Assembly: GCA_025267735.1 (NCBI GenBank)
Contig: CM046294.1
Coordinates: 42,035,570 to 42,099,569, forward strand
DNA length: 64,000 nucleotides
Direction: 5' to 3'
Source: Mactra quadrangularis
Lineage: Eukaryota > Mollusca > Bivalvia > Venerida > Mactridae
In this document: positions 24,962 through 39,356 of the stretch, one piece after another
Layout: each line of letters opens with the position of its first letter
Numbering within the stretch: the first letter of the stretch is position 1
The notes under the pieces: generated by a model
Told to the model about the DNA's origin: nothing
Seen by the model: the letters and a program-made list of their open reading frames with translations, nothing else
Databases searched by the model: none
Made by a program: the position numbers and the translations under genes

Positions 24962-25545
24962 CGCCGTTTGTATTGACAGATTAAAATCACTTCAGTTGCA
25001 TCAAAGATTTTAACTCAAACCCAAAACAGCAAATATCATTGTCAATTATGAATATTTTTCAAGTGTGTGATGAAACGATCGTTATCAACACTGCATTTGA
25101 ACTAGGTTCATGTAGTCATTGCAGGGCCTCAGAAAGTATGTTCATTAATCGTAACATATTGAAATACTACCGTTATATCTAGCCCGAAAAAAGCGTGCAA
25201 CACAGATGTCAAAATTTGCGATAAGTTGTGTCTTTAATGAGGTAAACCAAAGAATGTGCCGCATATTTCAAGCATTGACATTTATCATGATTACGATATT
25301 TTTACCGGAACACCGTTTAATATGCAAATTAGCAACTGTCGTGATTTTCCGATGACGTACGGGTCTTATCGGCCATTTCCGTGAAATGGCCTCTGAAAGG
25401 AAAATTTGGTTATTTCATCCGTCGTCATCTGTGTGATGGATGGTTATCGCTGCATTTTTAATTCATAGTTAGTAATTTTAATGACCAAAGATCACTATTA
25501 TGCAACTTTTTGCTTTATTTGATATCATGATGGTTCTTATTTCTC

Positions 25546-27195
25546 GTCACTTTTATGACTTTAAAACGTAACTTCCAAGATAATTATTACATACAAAGTC
25601 ACAATCTTCCAGAGTTCAAGTAAATTTTCACATCATTTGCATTACCAGAACACTGTTTTCTGCTTAGAAAATATGTCTAGAATATTTTTGATAATTTTGT
25701 AAGTTGAAAAATGGTTAAGAACAGATATTTAAATAACGTAAATTATACGTGACTATGTAGTCACTCACGATAATCACATACGTTATTAACACCAATATGG
25801 TCAAACAATCTATAAATAGAAAAACCAACACCGTAAAGATTTGAGAAAAAAACTAAATAAAAGCCACTAAGAACATTAGATTTTACCATTTTATGGTTAC
25901 TAATTAGATATCTTATTTCTGAAGACAGATTAAAGCTAAATAAAAAATCTGATTTAATAACATTCGGAGAAATCCTACGTACGTACGAAGTCACCTTTCT
26001 TTACTTTTATAATACTAGTTATTTTCAGTCTTAATTAGATTGTGTGTTACATTGATTAGTGGTCTATCAGAATCTATTCGTTATATATGTAAATACTGTG
26101 ATTCTTCAGAGTTTTTGAATGAAACTGATTCACATTTAATCATTTAAAGAGAAACCACCAACTTAACTAATTCCAAAATCAGCCCAAAAAAGTGTATCAA
26201 TATATTATTTGAACTAAATATGAAAAAGCTTTATTGAAATTAAAATGCTTTTGGGTCAGTTGTTTTTTTATGTTACATATATATGTCCAAGATAATTTGG
26301 ATCAGGGTATTTTACCAACTTTGTATTACTAGTTATTTTTAAAAACTAAATTTGCTTATATGTTTACTTACAATGATTAGTTGTCTATCTAGTATCATGA
26401 CATTTATTGTTGTTTAATAACTGGTTCGTTGACAGAAGTAGCACGATTCTAGAAAGGCGAGCACTTTTATCTTACAACATCTTTCTGTATGAATGACTTA
26501 ATGACACCTTGGACATTACTTACTTGTATGTACTAATACCTATAATACATGTTTAGGCACTTCAATATTTTGCACCAGTTCATCTATTTGCTATTTTTAG
26601 TAACAACTGCCTGTATATATTAATAATGCGATTTTAGCCATTTTCATAAAAACACATATTTGGGTGTGAAACAATACACACTTTGTGTATAATAAATGTT
26701 GGATGTCCAAGTGTTACTTTTACAATTTTTAACATATACACAAACAATGTATTATTCACCGACTGGGTTGGCAATTTCGTTATTCAAATGAGCATGAACT
26801 GATACAAACATAGAGTAAGACCTTATGAAAGTTGCAGAAGTATTCATAGAATTATCTTGGTTTATTTTATATTACAGCCTACTTTCTGGATAATATTTGT
26901 TGAATTGCATGTGTATATTACGTTAGTGATAATGTAAAAATAATTCAATTGTGTAATATTAATTACGGTGAATTCTATAAAAATTTGAAAATGGGGCATT
27001 TGTCGATGACATTAATTCATTGTGGGAAATAACTGAGACTTCTCTTATGAATCATAAAACAAGTCTTTGCATTTTGTTCTATTTTTTGTCTTTTAATATT
27101 TCATCTTTAAGACATTTTCACGAACATTATAAAATTGCTTTTTGATTAATTAAATATTAAAGGAGATATTATGAATACATTTTGTTTGATGTGCT
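25546..27195. other. Non-coding end of block X
   Basis: AT-rich, matched by 47,081-48,435 inverted. The minus ORF at 25,761-25,994 is disrupted in X'. A small tacgtacgtacg run lies at ~25,976-25,988. No gene seen. Confidence 0.5.
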
Positions 27196-29532
27196 CTTCC
27201 TCATACAGGTTTTGCAGAATGAATGATAAATTAGGTTTGCCTTATAGCTTTCTTTCCGAAAGCTTTTTGTTTTTCGCGAATTTTATGCACAAAATTAATA
27301 AGCCAAATTATTTTTCCTAGAAGTCTAAATAAGAGCGTTTTGAAATTGGGTAAGTTGTATTTTAGCGTTACTTGTAATGAGTTAGAGATTTCATTAACTC
27401 AAGTTTTTAATGGTACATTTTAGTTATGTTACAAATGGCAACGTCACTTGATTTTGAATAATTATTTCTTATTTTACATATGTAAAGTTGAAAACTGCGT
27501 AACTATTTATCGAAATTTAGTATTTAGAATTGTAATGATGGGTCAACTACATACGTATGATATAACTCCGATTTGGAATATGTTAAATAATGAATAATGA
27601 TAGAACATATCGTGGAATTAATTTTATTCAAACCTCTTTGGACGTATAGAACATATCAATTGGTTCACTGAACCAGTAAATGTTCAATCCAATAACACAT
27701 AATTATGGTAGCATGTATGTAAAAACACACATAAGAATACCTTACTACGTTAACCAATTACAGAACATGTTTAAAATCGGTAATTTCCAATTTAGTTCAT
27801 AAAGTTCAATCAATTGTTGATAATTATGTAGGTGTTTGTTTTAACCTAGAATATAAAAATGTAAACAACTTGCACATTTATCTCATATCGCGGTTGTTTA
27901 AGATCAGTATAATAATGTAATTATAGCATATAATTTGATATTCTAGATCTAATAAAAAAACTTAATCGAATCAAATGGACTAAAGCACATTAACTCCCCG
28001 CCTTACTTTCCTAGATTGGGGTTCAAAATAGCACTACAGGCTCTTACAACACGTATACATATAACTCAAAAGAAAACTGATTCGACTATATTACATAATA
28101 TATCAAGTAGTCATAAACATAGGGATAATCACGTCTGAGAACAAGATTATCATCAATATTTTTCAAGGTTTTACAATATTTTCTTGTTTGACAACGTAGA
28201 CATATATTCTTATACAAGTTGTGATAAAGGTTATAGCTTTATAATAATGTCTGTCTTGTTATATTTACCTTACGGTATAACATGATGCAAGTAAGCCATC
28301 AATTCAGCCGAGTCTATAATTTGTTTGATATTTTCTTTTTATTTATGACTTAAGCTTGTGATCGATATTGTACCCTTTTATATCTGAATGCACAACTGTA
28401 GCAATCGCTTGTAGATCACTTGTGATAGGAAAAAAGCAAAACACATAATCTTTTGTAGCCGCAACATATCATGGGCATGCGTCAAACAACTTGACTACTG
28501 CTTCTTAAAAATGTGAAAACATGTAACTAGGGAGTAATTTCACTCGAATTACTAACATCTAAGAGATATATGTAGTATCCATCGTAAACAAACATAATAA
28601 TTTAATTAATATTTCAACTTATGTGTATTTAAGTATGAGGTTCTGTGATCAAATATGAAACATTATCTGTTCAATTTATTAAAAACTAAATCAAAGGATA
28701 CCAAAAGTTTTCATACTATAAGATAATTAGATTTGTTTACCCTAATGTTTGAAAAGAACTAACATCATTAATAAAAAATCTGATACTACGAATGACGTTA
28801 TTAAAACACAATTAGCTCACCAAGATATTTTCCAGTTGTTAGCAAAATTATTTTAAAAAAGAAGGAGCTATCTCACTTGTTCTATTAGCATGAACACAAA
28901 TGTTTTTAAATTCTTATATGGTTTAAAGTAGTTATATTTTTTTCTGCGTTGTGAACTATATATAGTATTAGGTCAGTAACAAGTAAATAAGGAAGGCGAC
29001 TCTGTGAATATATATTGTGATTAGTTTGCGTGTCCTGTGACGTACTCTCTGTCATATTTAGAATGTTTGTATAGAGATTAAGGGGATGGTAACAATTTCT
29101 GAGCCTTTTTGTGTGATAATAATGCCTATTAATATAGACATATAACATGTCTATGTTGATGTCATTATGTTATTATGCAATTATCAGCGACTGATGACGA
29201 TAAATACTGGATACATTCAGACTTGTTTGTTTATGATTTGCGACTAAATTTTTTTTAAGCAATAATTTAAATATATATATTTGAAAAGTTGTGAATACAT
29301 ATGTTACAAAATATAAAACAACCAATTGTCAATTGTCTCGATGTCATAAAAAGCCTTAACTTCTTAAACATCCAGACTTTTGAATTCATTCTTAATTAAT
29401 ATATTGTTTACGAGAACTTTTTTCTATAACGCTACAAACGACAAGGGTACGTCTATACTTGAAACTATTGAACCAACAATAATACAGATGAAAGTAAGGT
29501 CTTCTTATGGCGCTCATCGCTCGTTGTCCGCT
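27196..29532. other. Unique spacer, no gene seen
   Basis: AT-rich; ORFs at 28,906-29,148 and 29,380-29,598 show no domain, and the second runs into the SINE tail. Nothing else recognised. Confidence 0.5.
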
Positions 29533-29880
29533 TTTTGCTATGGTTTGTTTGTTTGTTTGTTTGTTTGTTTGTTGGGTTTTAACGCCGTAGCAACCTAATT
29601 ATAGGTCATATAACGGCGGTCAGTCAACCTACTCACTCCTCCTGGAAAGGCTAAATCTCTGGATTTAGCTGTTAACCAACTACTAAGCACATACTTTCGT
29701 CAGTGACTGACAACTGCCCTACATGATTAAAAATCATTGGTAGCAGGGAAAATGGCCGTAGAAATAATTTCATGACCAAGTTCCACGAAAGTATGCCCCG
29801 CCCGGGAATCGAACCCACGACCCCTCGATCAGTAGACTTGCGTGCTACCAACTGAGCTAGCCGGGCGGCTATTTTGCTAT
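29533..29880 (-). mobile_element. Well-preserved tRNA-Lys-like SINE, minus strand
   Basis: One of the best-preserved copies. Direct repeats ttttgctat at 29,533-29,541 and 29,872-29,880 flank it. The tail is an (aaac)n run on the minus strand (tttg repeats at 29,544-29,575). The head on the minus strand is gccgcccggctagctcagtt with an intact B box ggttcgattcc. The ORF at 29,672-29,911 is the SINE read through. Confidence 0.93.
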
Positions 29881-32800
29881 TGTATCTGCTATTTGGCTCA
29901 GTTATCTCCATTCATAATTATTTCGACAGGTTTGGATCGTTGTTATTCAAAAGTAACCACAACTGTCTGATTCATCAAAATTGTCGTTTTTCATGCTTAA
30001 GATAGTTCTTGCATAACAAACAAGCATGTCCTTTTCACGATATACCTCGTTAGTTTATGTATTTTTAGTCCCCAATATCCCAAGAGAAATGCATTCAGAT
30101 GTGTTTTGTACCTATTTATTGAACATAGATTGATATACAAATAGGACATTACTACTCTTTAAATGGATCTTACCAAGAGTTTTGTTTTTAATCAACCATT
30201 TATTGAAAGTAAATTCTCTTTAAGAAAATACATTAATCATTTCAAAACGTATTAAAACGACTCGAATAACTAAATTAATTCCATCATTGTAGCCATTTTG
30301 TTCATTTTGTTTCGGCATAAATCAAATGAAAATATAAAAAAACAAAGCTTTTTACAAACCTTTTGATTTAGTGAATACTTTATTTCTAGTGCAAACGATA
30401 TTTCTTGTCAAAGAATATATTATGTATAGTTCGCCCTATATTTACTTCTTTCATGTTTTGTATCATTTTGTCTCATGCTTTAAGGAAAGAAAATGTTCAA
30501 AGAGTCTTCACTTAATGTATTATGTTTAAAAGCAGTTATTTTATTAATATTCGCTATAGTCATCGGGTGTGTCGAGATCTTTAGTAATTTAGTTAATTGA
30601 TATTCAAAGCCTCCTTTGTTATGAGTTAAAAATGATCAAGCTCTACTAAAACATTCAACATTAAACTAAAAAGATTAATGACATATAATATTCATGAATT
30701 ATTGTTAAATTTGGAGTCGTTTTGTTTTACATTTACAATTACTTAGATTTGTGTTTTAAAAGGAAGCCCACATAACAATTGTAAATGAGTAAGCATGATT
30801 GTTAAGTTATCAGTTGTTCCCAAAATATTTTGTATAACCTTTATGCTACCAACATTATGTCGTCTCTCATCACTGAAAAATTAATATTCTAGTTCCAGAG
30901 GAAATCAAGCCTGCTTATAACTGAATGCACAAATGATGCAATATTGAATAATGACATTAGAGCTCCTTGAACGTGCAGTTGTCTGTTGCAAAAGTAGTTC
31001 ACTCTGAGGTTCAGGCACCAGTGATTCTAAAACGCATACCAATTTGTGCAATATGATGTCCGTATGCTCCCCGTTTTTGTGGCAGTATATATGAAACTAG
31101 TGCAATTATTTGGGATGTCCTAACTATAAACCTAAAAAACTTGTAGCTAGTGGTTGAAACTCAAGGTGTCGTAAGTATGCATCTTAATCTTCATTTGTAT
31201 GTAAAGAAAAGTTGCCATATCGTTCCATCGTTCCAGTTGCGTGCAATAATGAATGATCAATCCCAGAGAGACCACTAGTAATGACAATCGTTTATCTTAA
31301 TGAAATCGGGTTAGAACATTATTTAATAGAAAACGTGATGTAATTGATGATTGATAAACTATGTATGATTAATGTCTATCATAAAACGACATTTATATAT
31401 ATGACCTACAAGATATTGTTGTTGTTTTTAGTTTTTGTTTGTGATGTCCCTGTTATAACAAAATGTTGAAAACCTTTAGAAAAAATTCCTCTTTGCATTT
31501 TGGTTGTATTGTCGGTCTGTATGTTTTACTTTTAATATTCCTGATAAATTTGCTGACACAGTTTAATATTTTTAAATACTGTTTGTCTAAGAATGTGTCA
31601 TGCAATAATGTTTAGAGTACTGTATAGTACAGCAATATTTGGTAGTAGAACGATTACTTTTCACCAGTAATAGTTTAACGCCACTTTAAATTTAACTATA
31701 CAATTACGGATAAGGGAAATAAATCATTAACCAATTAACCAACTAAACTAACTGAGATGTTTAATGTCTTACAAGATTATAATTACAACAATTGTCACTC
31801 GACGCTACGCCATTTTGGCAAATGGTAATTTCTTCTATTACTACTTTAAATGGAACGTTATCAACACTTGTGTTTATACTACGTCTAGTGAATCCATCTA
31901 TCCATTCTTTAATCACTTTCATGCTGGTCGTTAACGTTTCGTTAAAAATAGGTTCCAGGGGCAACAATGCAATATAACTAAGGTAAATATTAACTCTGTA
32001 TTTCAAGAAATTGTCCGACGATGTGCCCATGTTAATAGATGTCCAATAATTGAGGAAAAGTCATTGAATGGTTTATATTACAAAAGCTTTTACTGCAACT
32101 GCGTTTGATTGTCTCGTTTTTTGTAAAAGTACAATTACATTGATGTGTTTGTACTTTTTGTATTTTAGATGTCTGTGTCCTTGTCCAAACCGATATTTAG
32201 TGTATCTGAGACATAAGATAGTAGGCTAACATTTGCCTAGAGGTCAATTGAAAAGGGGCACTTAAAACACGATCTGAGAAATGTTGGTTATTTCACATTC
32301 ACAACATTTAAGTATCTATGAATATAAATTCCGATGAAAAAAAAATGCATGTATTAATGGATTCGAATATTATAATAACAAAATGAATGCTTAGGCATAC
32401 AGTAAAATTAGTACTGAACAATTTCAGAGAACCATTTTGCCAAATCGATTGAAAAAATGTATGGATTTTTTCTTTAAAAACATCACATAAAATTGTCATA
32501 CACGTCTTATATTTCATTGTATAATTCTTAAAAATCATACATTTGTTCAAACGTGATCATTTGTAAGTCCAATATATCATTTTGTATTAAAGCTTTAATG
32601 CAAGGGAACAATATAACTGTCATATTTTCCCCAAAAATAAAGACCTGTAAAATGATTAAACTTTATATCTATAGCGTTTTTTTTCATTTGTATAAAGAAA
32701 ACAAAAATAAGAAAGCACTTTAAGCAGCAATAAATATCAAGTATTTTAAACTAGCAAGCATTTAAAATGTAATATCATTATTTCTGGTAAAATCTACACA

Positions 32801-33861
32801 TTTGTACACAAACTGCACTTACATTTTGACATTATTGGCAGTTGATATAATTACATCTTTATGGTTGGTATTTTAATATTTGAATGATATCCGCACTGAC
32901 AACAGATTAGAACTACATGCTATAATTGCATCTAAGGATACACTTCCTTACATTGATTCTGTATCCATATATTGTAGATAAAAGCTTGACCTTTTGAATA
33001 CGTAAAATAACTGGAAGATATTTGGAGCCAGAATCAGTTAGTTTTGTAGACGATCGAAATAATTGAACCCAAAGTAAACGTTGAAGCACATATTAGACAA
33101 GACTAACCAACATAAATTGATATACTGAGCGTACGTAATGTCAAATTGTATTAAAAATTCTTCTCATTTATGACAATATTTTAGCATTTATATTGCACAA
33201 TTAAACTGTAAAAAATTCTCAATTTTTTAAGACAGTACTAGAAATTGTCTTAATTCTGTTTTCACTAAAACGCACAGAACACAAGAGAAAGACAACATGA
33301 CTTGATAAGCAATATGAAGTACAAGTAAGCCGGTCAAAATGCGGTACCGTTGTAGCGTTTCGTCAAGCAACAGTCAACTGAGCTTAAGCAGGTTAAGAAA
33401 AATGATGATTATAAAAAAAATTTGGTTATTAATGGCACTTGACATTTACAATCGATTGTAATACTTATTAGCAATTATATGTGAAAATTTGATAAACTCT
33501 CACAATTTGATTAAAAACTTTTCGTTTTTATGTCCGATTTTAATGGTTGTTCGTGATGTCGTATCACTTGATTTACATTATCAACATTTCTCAGATACTG
33601 GCACATACTGATTTGAACTGACATATCTAAACAATTTCTGTATTTTGTTCAATTACGCTGTTCAATGCAATTCCTATTATGAGCGTTCAATTTTAGCAGG
33701 AAATAATGATGCTTTCAAAACTGAATACAATTTTGTTAATACTCGCCAAGCTTTCGTGTCAAAATAATGAAGCTGTTGTTACCTAGTCAACATTGCCTAT
33801 TAATTTGCTTTTCTCGATTTTATTAAGTTAAAGAAAGTGGCGATATTAGTTATGGCAATTT
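29881..33861. other. Unique spacer, no gene seen
   Basis: AT-rich. Opposite-strand ORFs at 31,761-32,030 and 31,792-31,977 shadow each other, and 32,308-32,550 has no motif. No repeat family recognised. Confidence 0.5.
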
Positions 33862-34085
33862 ACACCAGCCAGCACTCCCTCCTAACTTAGCTTCCTAGAC
33901 GTTTGTTCATAACCATTATTTACTTACCTGTCCAAATGGGGGACGAATACTCCGTATACCGCATATATCAAGGAAAATATACATAATAGTGGACTCTTCA
34001 TGAAATGGTTTACATAACCAGCACGGATGAGGATGGAACCAACGACGTAATTGGGACACTAGATACGAAATCCCACACATAGAAG
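33862..34085 (-). mobile_element. Degraded SINE, second family
   Basis: cctaacttagcttcctagac, then ataaccattatttacttacctgtcca, corresponds to cctaacctagctttcctga, then ataaccagtattcacgtactcttcca, in the SINE at 58,060-58,347. The tRNA-like head region (around 34,020-34,080) is decayed. Confidence 0.45.
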
Positions 34086-34702
34086 CCTAATGTGCCATTG
34101 AAATCGAATGCTTTTGTTTATGAACGTGCAAATGTGTGACTAATGTGTTATACGTTGCCTTCTATCGTCGAATTTGTTATAAATCATTGTCGTGTAACTA
34201 TTCCAACTAACTCAATATTTACCATTGATATTAAACTGAATTTCAATGTAACTGCGTTGTATACTTTAATAACAATAGGATATATTGCTTTAAATGTGGC
34301 AAAACCGGACTATTTTACTAAACCACATAAATAATTCTAATAATTAATTTAGTCCATTCAACCACAAATTTCTGTAACAAACTTCAATATCCAGAGAATG
34401 TCTAAAATAAAAATCCAGTATTTACAGGATCTGTAATGATATCAGTGTCTGTGATATTGTTCGGACTAATCCGATGAGTTTTATAGGTTTAGAAAATGAG
34501 AACACAATTTTTATTATCTCTCAAAGCAATTTGTTTAAAACACAAGGAACCTGTTTCTATTAAATTGATCAATTGAAGCATAAAGATTGATTGTCTTGTG
34601 AAAGTTCAATAGTTTGTGAAAGTTCAACTTTAATCATGAAAAATATGTTAACAATTTTTGTTATATTCGTGTTTTGATATAAATGACGATTGAACAAAAC
34701 AA
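34086..34702. other. Unique spacer
   Basis: The ORF at 34,143-34,334 has no recognisable domain. Block B homology begins at about 34,703. Confidence 0.45.
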
Positions 34703-35168
34703 CTACATGTTGAATCATATCACGCTCATGACACATTTTAAACTAAGCAAAGATTCTAACGCTCCAAAACAAATATTGCATTTGATTTTATAATATGTAT
34801 ATTAGCGTTAAAAGCTATTTCACCTTACATATAAATTTAGCATGAAACATAGTTTATTTGTAAAATGTACTTTTTATCCAAAACAAACTGCAAAAATAAT
34901 GAAATGAGATATTTTATCAAAATTAATTTAACGTGATATAGCTGAAATGACAAATATTTCAAAATGTATTTTCCTCACTGATCGAGTTTTAGGTAGCAGA
35001 TAGTATGTATCCGTCATTAATTAAATACCATTATATAAATCATATACTAATTGCTTCTAGTTGTTTCCACAATATTTCATCTCAGCCAATTATAACAATC
35101 ATGTATAATTATGTTATACATTCATGTGGTTTTTTACATTTGTTAACATAATCTCATGATAGTTCTTC

Positions 35169-35501
35169 TCTTCCTAATTCAAGCCGCCCGGCTAGCTCAG
35201 TTGGTAGCACGCAAGTCTACTAATCAAGGGGTCGTGGGTTCGATTCCCGGGCGGGGCATCCTTTCGTGGAGCTTTGTCATGAAATTATTTCTACGGCCAT
35301 TCTTCCTCCTACCAATGAATATTAATTATGTGAGGCAGTTGTCAGTCACTGACGAACTTATGAGCTTAGTAGTTGGTTAACATCTAAATCCAGAGATATT
35401 TCCAGGAAGAGTGAGTAGGTCGACTGACCGGCGTTATATTACCTATACAATGTGTTACTACGGCGTTAACCACAACAAAACAAACAAATCTTCCTTATTC
35501 A
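35169..35501 (+). mobile_element. tRNA-Lys-like SINE, shared by A, B and C
   Basis: Body 35,182-35,488 between tcttcctaattca (35,169-35,181) and tcttccttattca (35,489-35,501), a 13 bp target duplication with one difference. The head is well preserved (gccgcccggctagctcagtt; B box ggttcgattcc). Matching copies at the same place in A (1-292) and C (55,885-56,188) show the insertion predates the duplications. ORFs at 35,156-35,380 and 35,411-35,698 are SINE-derived. Confidence 0.93.
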
Positions 35502-38500
35502 TTGATTTACGCTTTTACATTATAGACAGGTTCTATTTAGTTCTTGACTATTGCATCTTTTGTATGATAACATGGTGCAAAATTCATCACTCATGCATTA
35601 TCGTATTCAGACACGCTGTCGTCTGTAACATGTCTACATTGAAACTTGACCATTGGACACGCAATGGAAACATTAAATGTTTACCGTGGGTATATTAGTG
35701 TTGATTACCTTGTATACATACAATTACTCTTTTGACATTTTCTAGAATGGTGTTATCAATCTACTGGATGCTCATAAATATAGACATTTTTACTATTGGC
35801 TATTTAAGGATTGGTCAATAGGAAGAGTTCACATCTTTCCTTGCCCAGACGTTCCAAAATAGTTATTATCACCAATTCCGATTCTTAACGAGGCATGGCT
35901 AGACTTGCTATTATCTTCATTTGAGTTCTCAAATAATAGGAGTTGATGATAGCCATGGATTATAATTAACTTAAATGCCAGTTTTGTCTAAATTGAAATT
36001 ATTCATACTGTATTCAGCAGACACAGTGATGTTAGCTATACGATAACTAAATAAGATGTTTCAATGTAATTATCTTTGACAAGGTCACGCAATATGTTTT
36101 CAAATTTTCTTTACATATGAACGACATCTTTTAGCTCACGAATATTTATTTGTTCAATGTAAAATTATAACAATGTACTACTTTACGGATAGTTCTGCGT
36201 CTGTATTTGTTTTGTGTTTGAATTGTCCGATAAGATTTGAAACGTGCCTTGAAAAATTGTTTATTTATAATAACCACATATACAAATACAAACCGAAGCA
36301 AAAGACAACCTAACTAAATACCAAAATCATCATAAGTAAGTTTATCACTATAAACATCATTTTTAGATAAACAAGCTTTAATTATAGTACAATATGCTTG
36401 CGGTAGGCATGCTTAAAGTTTCTAAAAATGTAAGATTATCAAGAATGTTTTGATGGCACTGATAGATGAGTTACTTATGACCAAAATATTAATTCCTTCA
36501 TCTTGATCAAATTAATTTGAAACCTTAAGGCAAATGTACCTTCATTATGTCACGTCTTCTCCATTTCCTGTGAAATAACACAACCGTGGTAAAGAGTTTA
36601 AACTAAATTGAAGATATGTATTTAAATAGTTGTGACTTACCAGACGTATTATATCATAAACAAAATGGTTATTTAAATTGATGTTGGTTAAATAATATTC
36701 AAAATTGTTATCCGCTCGTTTTCTGGGAAAAAATAATAATTTTTAATATTGTAAAAAACCTTGGAGAGTTTTTGTCATTTTCTTTACTTCACATGTCATG
36801 TGAAACAAGACGGATTGTAGGTCTCTGTGATATCATTTGACACAATGTATATCTATTTCCTGATAAATTAGTTACATTCAGATAACTTGATAACGATTGA
36901 ATCACTACATAATATCTATTTCTCATGCAATGCGCATCCCAATTGCTACTTCTGAATATAGAATTCCGTTTTTATACCATAAGATAATTTTACCAACATC
37001 TTTGATATAGAAATCCTTTCATATACAACCGTGCATATTATTGTTAACAATTTTTTAGTAAAGTTAATATCTAACTGTATATGGTTATTTTAACATTCAA
37101 TATGTAAGATTATTTATTATAGTAAAGAATATTGTTTTGACGTGTTCAAAACTTTATCTTCTCCTTTCCAAAGAAAGGTGTTTACTAACTCTTTCAAGAC
37201 ATTTCAAACATAGTCTATTAATCCAACCAATGACGCCAATGCATTGGTGTTATGATATGAATGAGCAGTTTCATGTTTTTTATTAGTGACAATCGTTCTT
37301 AAATGTATCTATGGCTTTAAATTGGCAAAGGGAGTATTCTAATTTCAAACAAACATTCCCTGTTTCCTTTATTTTTTTTAAAAAATGTAAAAGTACACTT
37401 ACTGTAGCATGTTGACGAACGAGGCTGTATTTGTAATCTTTATTAAGAGCTTGACGATATATAAGTACTGATTGAAAGTATGAATAAGAACTCATATAAG
37501 ATTCTATTATTCCAAAATTTCCCCGTAAGGTTTCTGCACGCATTATGAATTTGCGTCTATTATCAGGAGAATTGAGTTTGAATACCGTTTATATCAGATT
37601 TAGGACAAAGGAAACGCATTAACCTGATTTTGCGTAATACTTTGTTCCCAAGTGAGCTATTTAGATAAACATCAACTCATAATCTTCACAGACCTAGTTC
37701 ATATAACCTTATCGTCAATCTTTAAGGCAATATATTCTCTAGGTTAATGTAACCAATCGCCGCCATTAAGATTAAATGCGTTGATATATGAAAATTCTTC
37801 TTCTGTATTTAGTAATGCTTAATCGAAATAAAAACAGGAAATAATACAAGCTGCTTTATTCATACACGTTATTCTCCGGATAATTTCTCTAAAGTAGCGG
37901 ACAAAAAAAATACGAGATAATTCTGAAATTTATGATAAATATTTCATCAGTAATTGCCGCTACTGAAGCATGTATCTTGTAAGTGTCAAACCGATTAACT
38001 GAATGAATTAATACGTGCATTGCAATTAAATAAATTGTAAAATTTAAAGGTATGCTTGCTAATTGTCATAAAGTCGCCAATTTTAATAAGGTTGCCCAAA
38101 GTGGATACGAACTTGAACAAGAACATACAGCGCTGATAGTGATAGCCGTTGTGCGAATCAGGTCCTACCGTAGGTGTAAGCCCCTTTAATACGATCGTAA
38201 GGTCAATAGCTACTGACGGCAATTTTCGCCATAATATGAAAAAAAAACAAATAACTGTGTACTCTGATTTTTAATATTCAGTCAAACTAGTATTTACAGA
38301 ACGCTTCTGGTAATTGGAATGCGAAGAAATGTTTCATTAAATTGGAGTCTGCTAAGGAACTAGGTCACATAGTTAGCACTGATGTACGTAACTTATATAA
38401 AAAGTAAATCAGTATCAGTATAAAAATAATCAAATCCATAAGATATGTAAAGCCGTACAAAAAATTGATAAGATATTTAGATTACAGTCACATACAATGT

Positions 38501-39356
38501 ACTACGAAACATCATAAAATTAATTAAAATTAATTACAAGGAAATACAAGAAAATATTAATGCAAAGCATCAAAGAGCGCAAAAGTTAATAACATGAAAG
38601 TACTACTTTAGCTTGTTATTCCCTATAAGTGAGACATTAAGATCTTAATGCAATAAAATTAACATGATCATTCATGGTGAAGTAACTGATAATGTAAATG
38701 CAATAAATGTATTTGTTTCGTGGACATCACAGAATATACGCCCTTTTTAGGAAAAAAACATGTGACTTGCTGTTATCCACAGAATAAATCCATGTAGTAC
38801 GACTAAATCCCATCTATACAAAGATGTTTGTCTGGTTAGTACCAACTTCAAATATTTTTATTCTAACAATTCAAGACAAAACAATATCGTACAAGACAGT
38901 TTTAGTATGAGGAAGTCCAAATTTATAAAAAAAATATGTACAGTCTGAAACATAAATCATAACGTTCCATGGTGTTACATTGTTCGTTCTTGAACATCTT
39001 GAGCGTTTAATAGACACTTCAAAAATGTCTCAACTCTGCTGTTAAATTATTTTATGAAATGACAAGTATTTGAATAAAACGATTAGAACGATTCTATAAG
39101 CAGTGACAAGAGTGAATTTTTAAATCATGTATAACCAACGCAAACAGCATTTTATATTACTTCCTCAACATGAAATGATACAAAAGCTTGTCCTTCACTA
39201 TCAATGTCACAGAACCATCTCTTTCGAACAACATCTACTTGGAGGGATTAAGAAGTGTTGCAATCAGAGGTTGTTCTAGGCAGAGGTTAATCAATTTAAC
39301 AACGCCTTAGGGAAATATCAAATGCTGTTGTTGTGCAGATGGTGCGTTTCGTAAAG
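35502..39356. other. Non-coding duplicon sequence
   Basis: Matches A 305-5,595, without the MITE and LINE, and with a ~55 bp insertion near 36,538-36,592. Minus ORFs at 37,283 and 37,995 are not preserved in A. No gene seen. Confidence 0.5.

Larger units (their letters stand above)
23583..25545. other. 1.96 kb segment present in X but not in X'
   Basis: In X' the homology passes directly from the equivalent of ~23,582 to ~25,546 with a short non-matching join. The extra segment holds a 53-codon ORF (24,124), a higher-GC coding-like piece (24,386) and a SINE. No terminal inverted repeat or clear target duplication was found, so insertion in X and deletion in X' are both possible. Confidence 0.7.
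16927..27195 (+). repeat. Large duplicon, block X (inverted partner of X')
   Basis: The reverse complement of 47,081-55,120 is collinear with this block. Anchors include 22,600-22,740 with 49,315-49,460, 25,940-26,000 with 48,000-48,060, and 27,000-27,060 with 47,220-47,290. Compared stretches are about 90-93% identical. The left limit (tattatgactata) and right limit (gatgtgctc) are clear. The main difference is a 1.96 kb block at 23,583-25,545 present only here. Confidence 0.85.

Noticed and set aside
29672..29911. ORFs with an ARLAQLVARKSTDRGVVGSIPG-type sequence here and at 14,380, 35,156 and 55,984
   Set aside because: They are translations of the SINE tRNA-like head and body, repeated wherever the SINE occurs. 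They are not protein genes.
31761..32030. Opposite-strand ORF pair of 89 and 61 codons
   Set aside because: They shadow each other, no domain is seen, and base composition matches the surrounding non-coding DNA.
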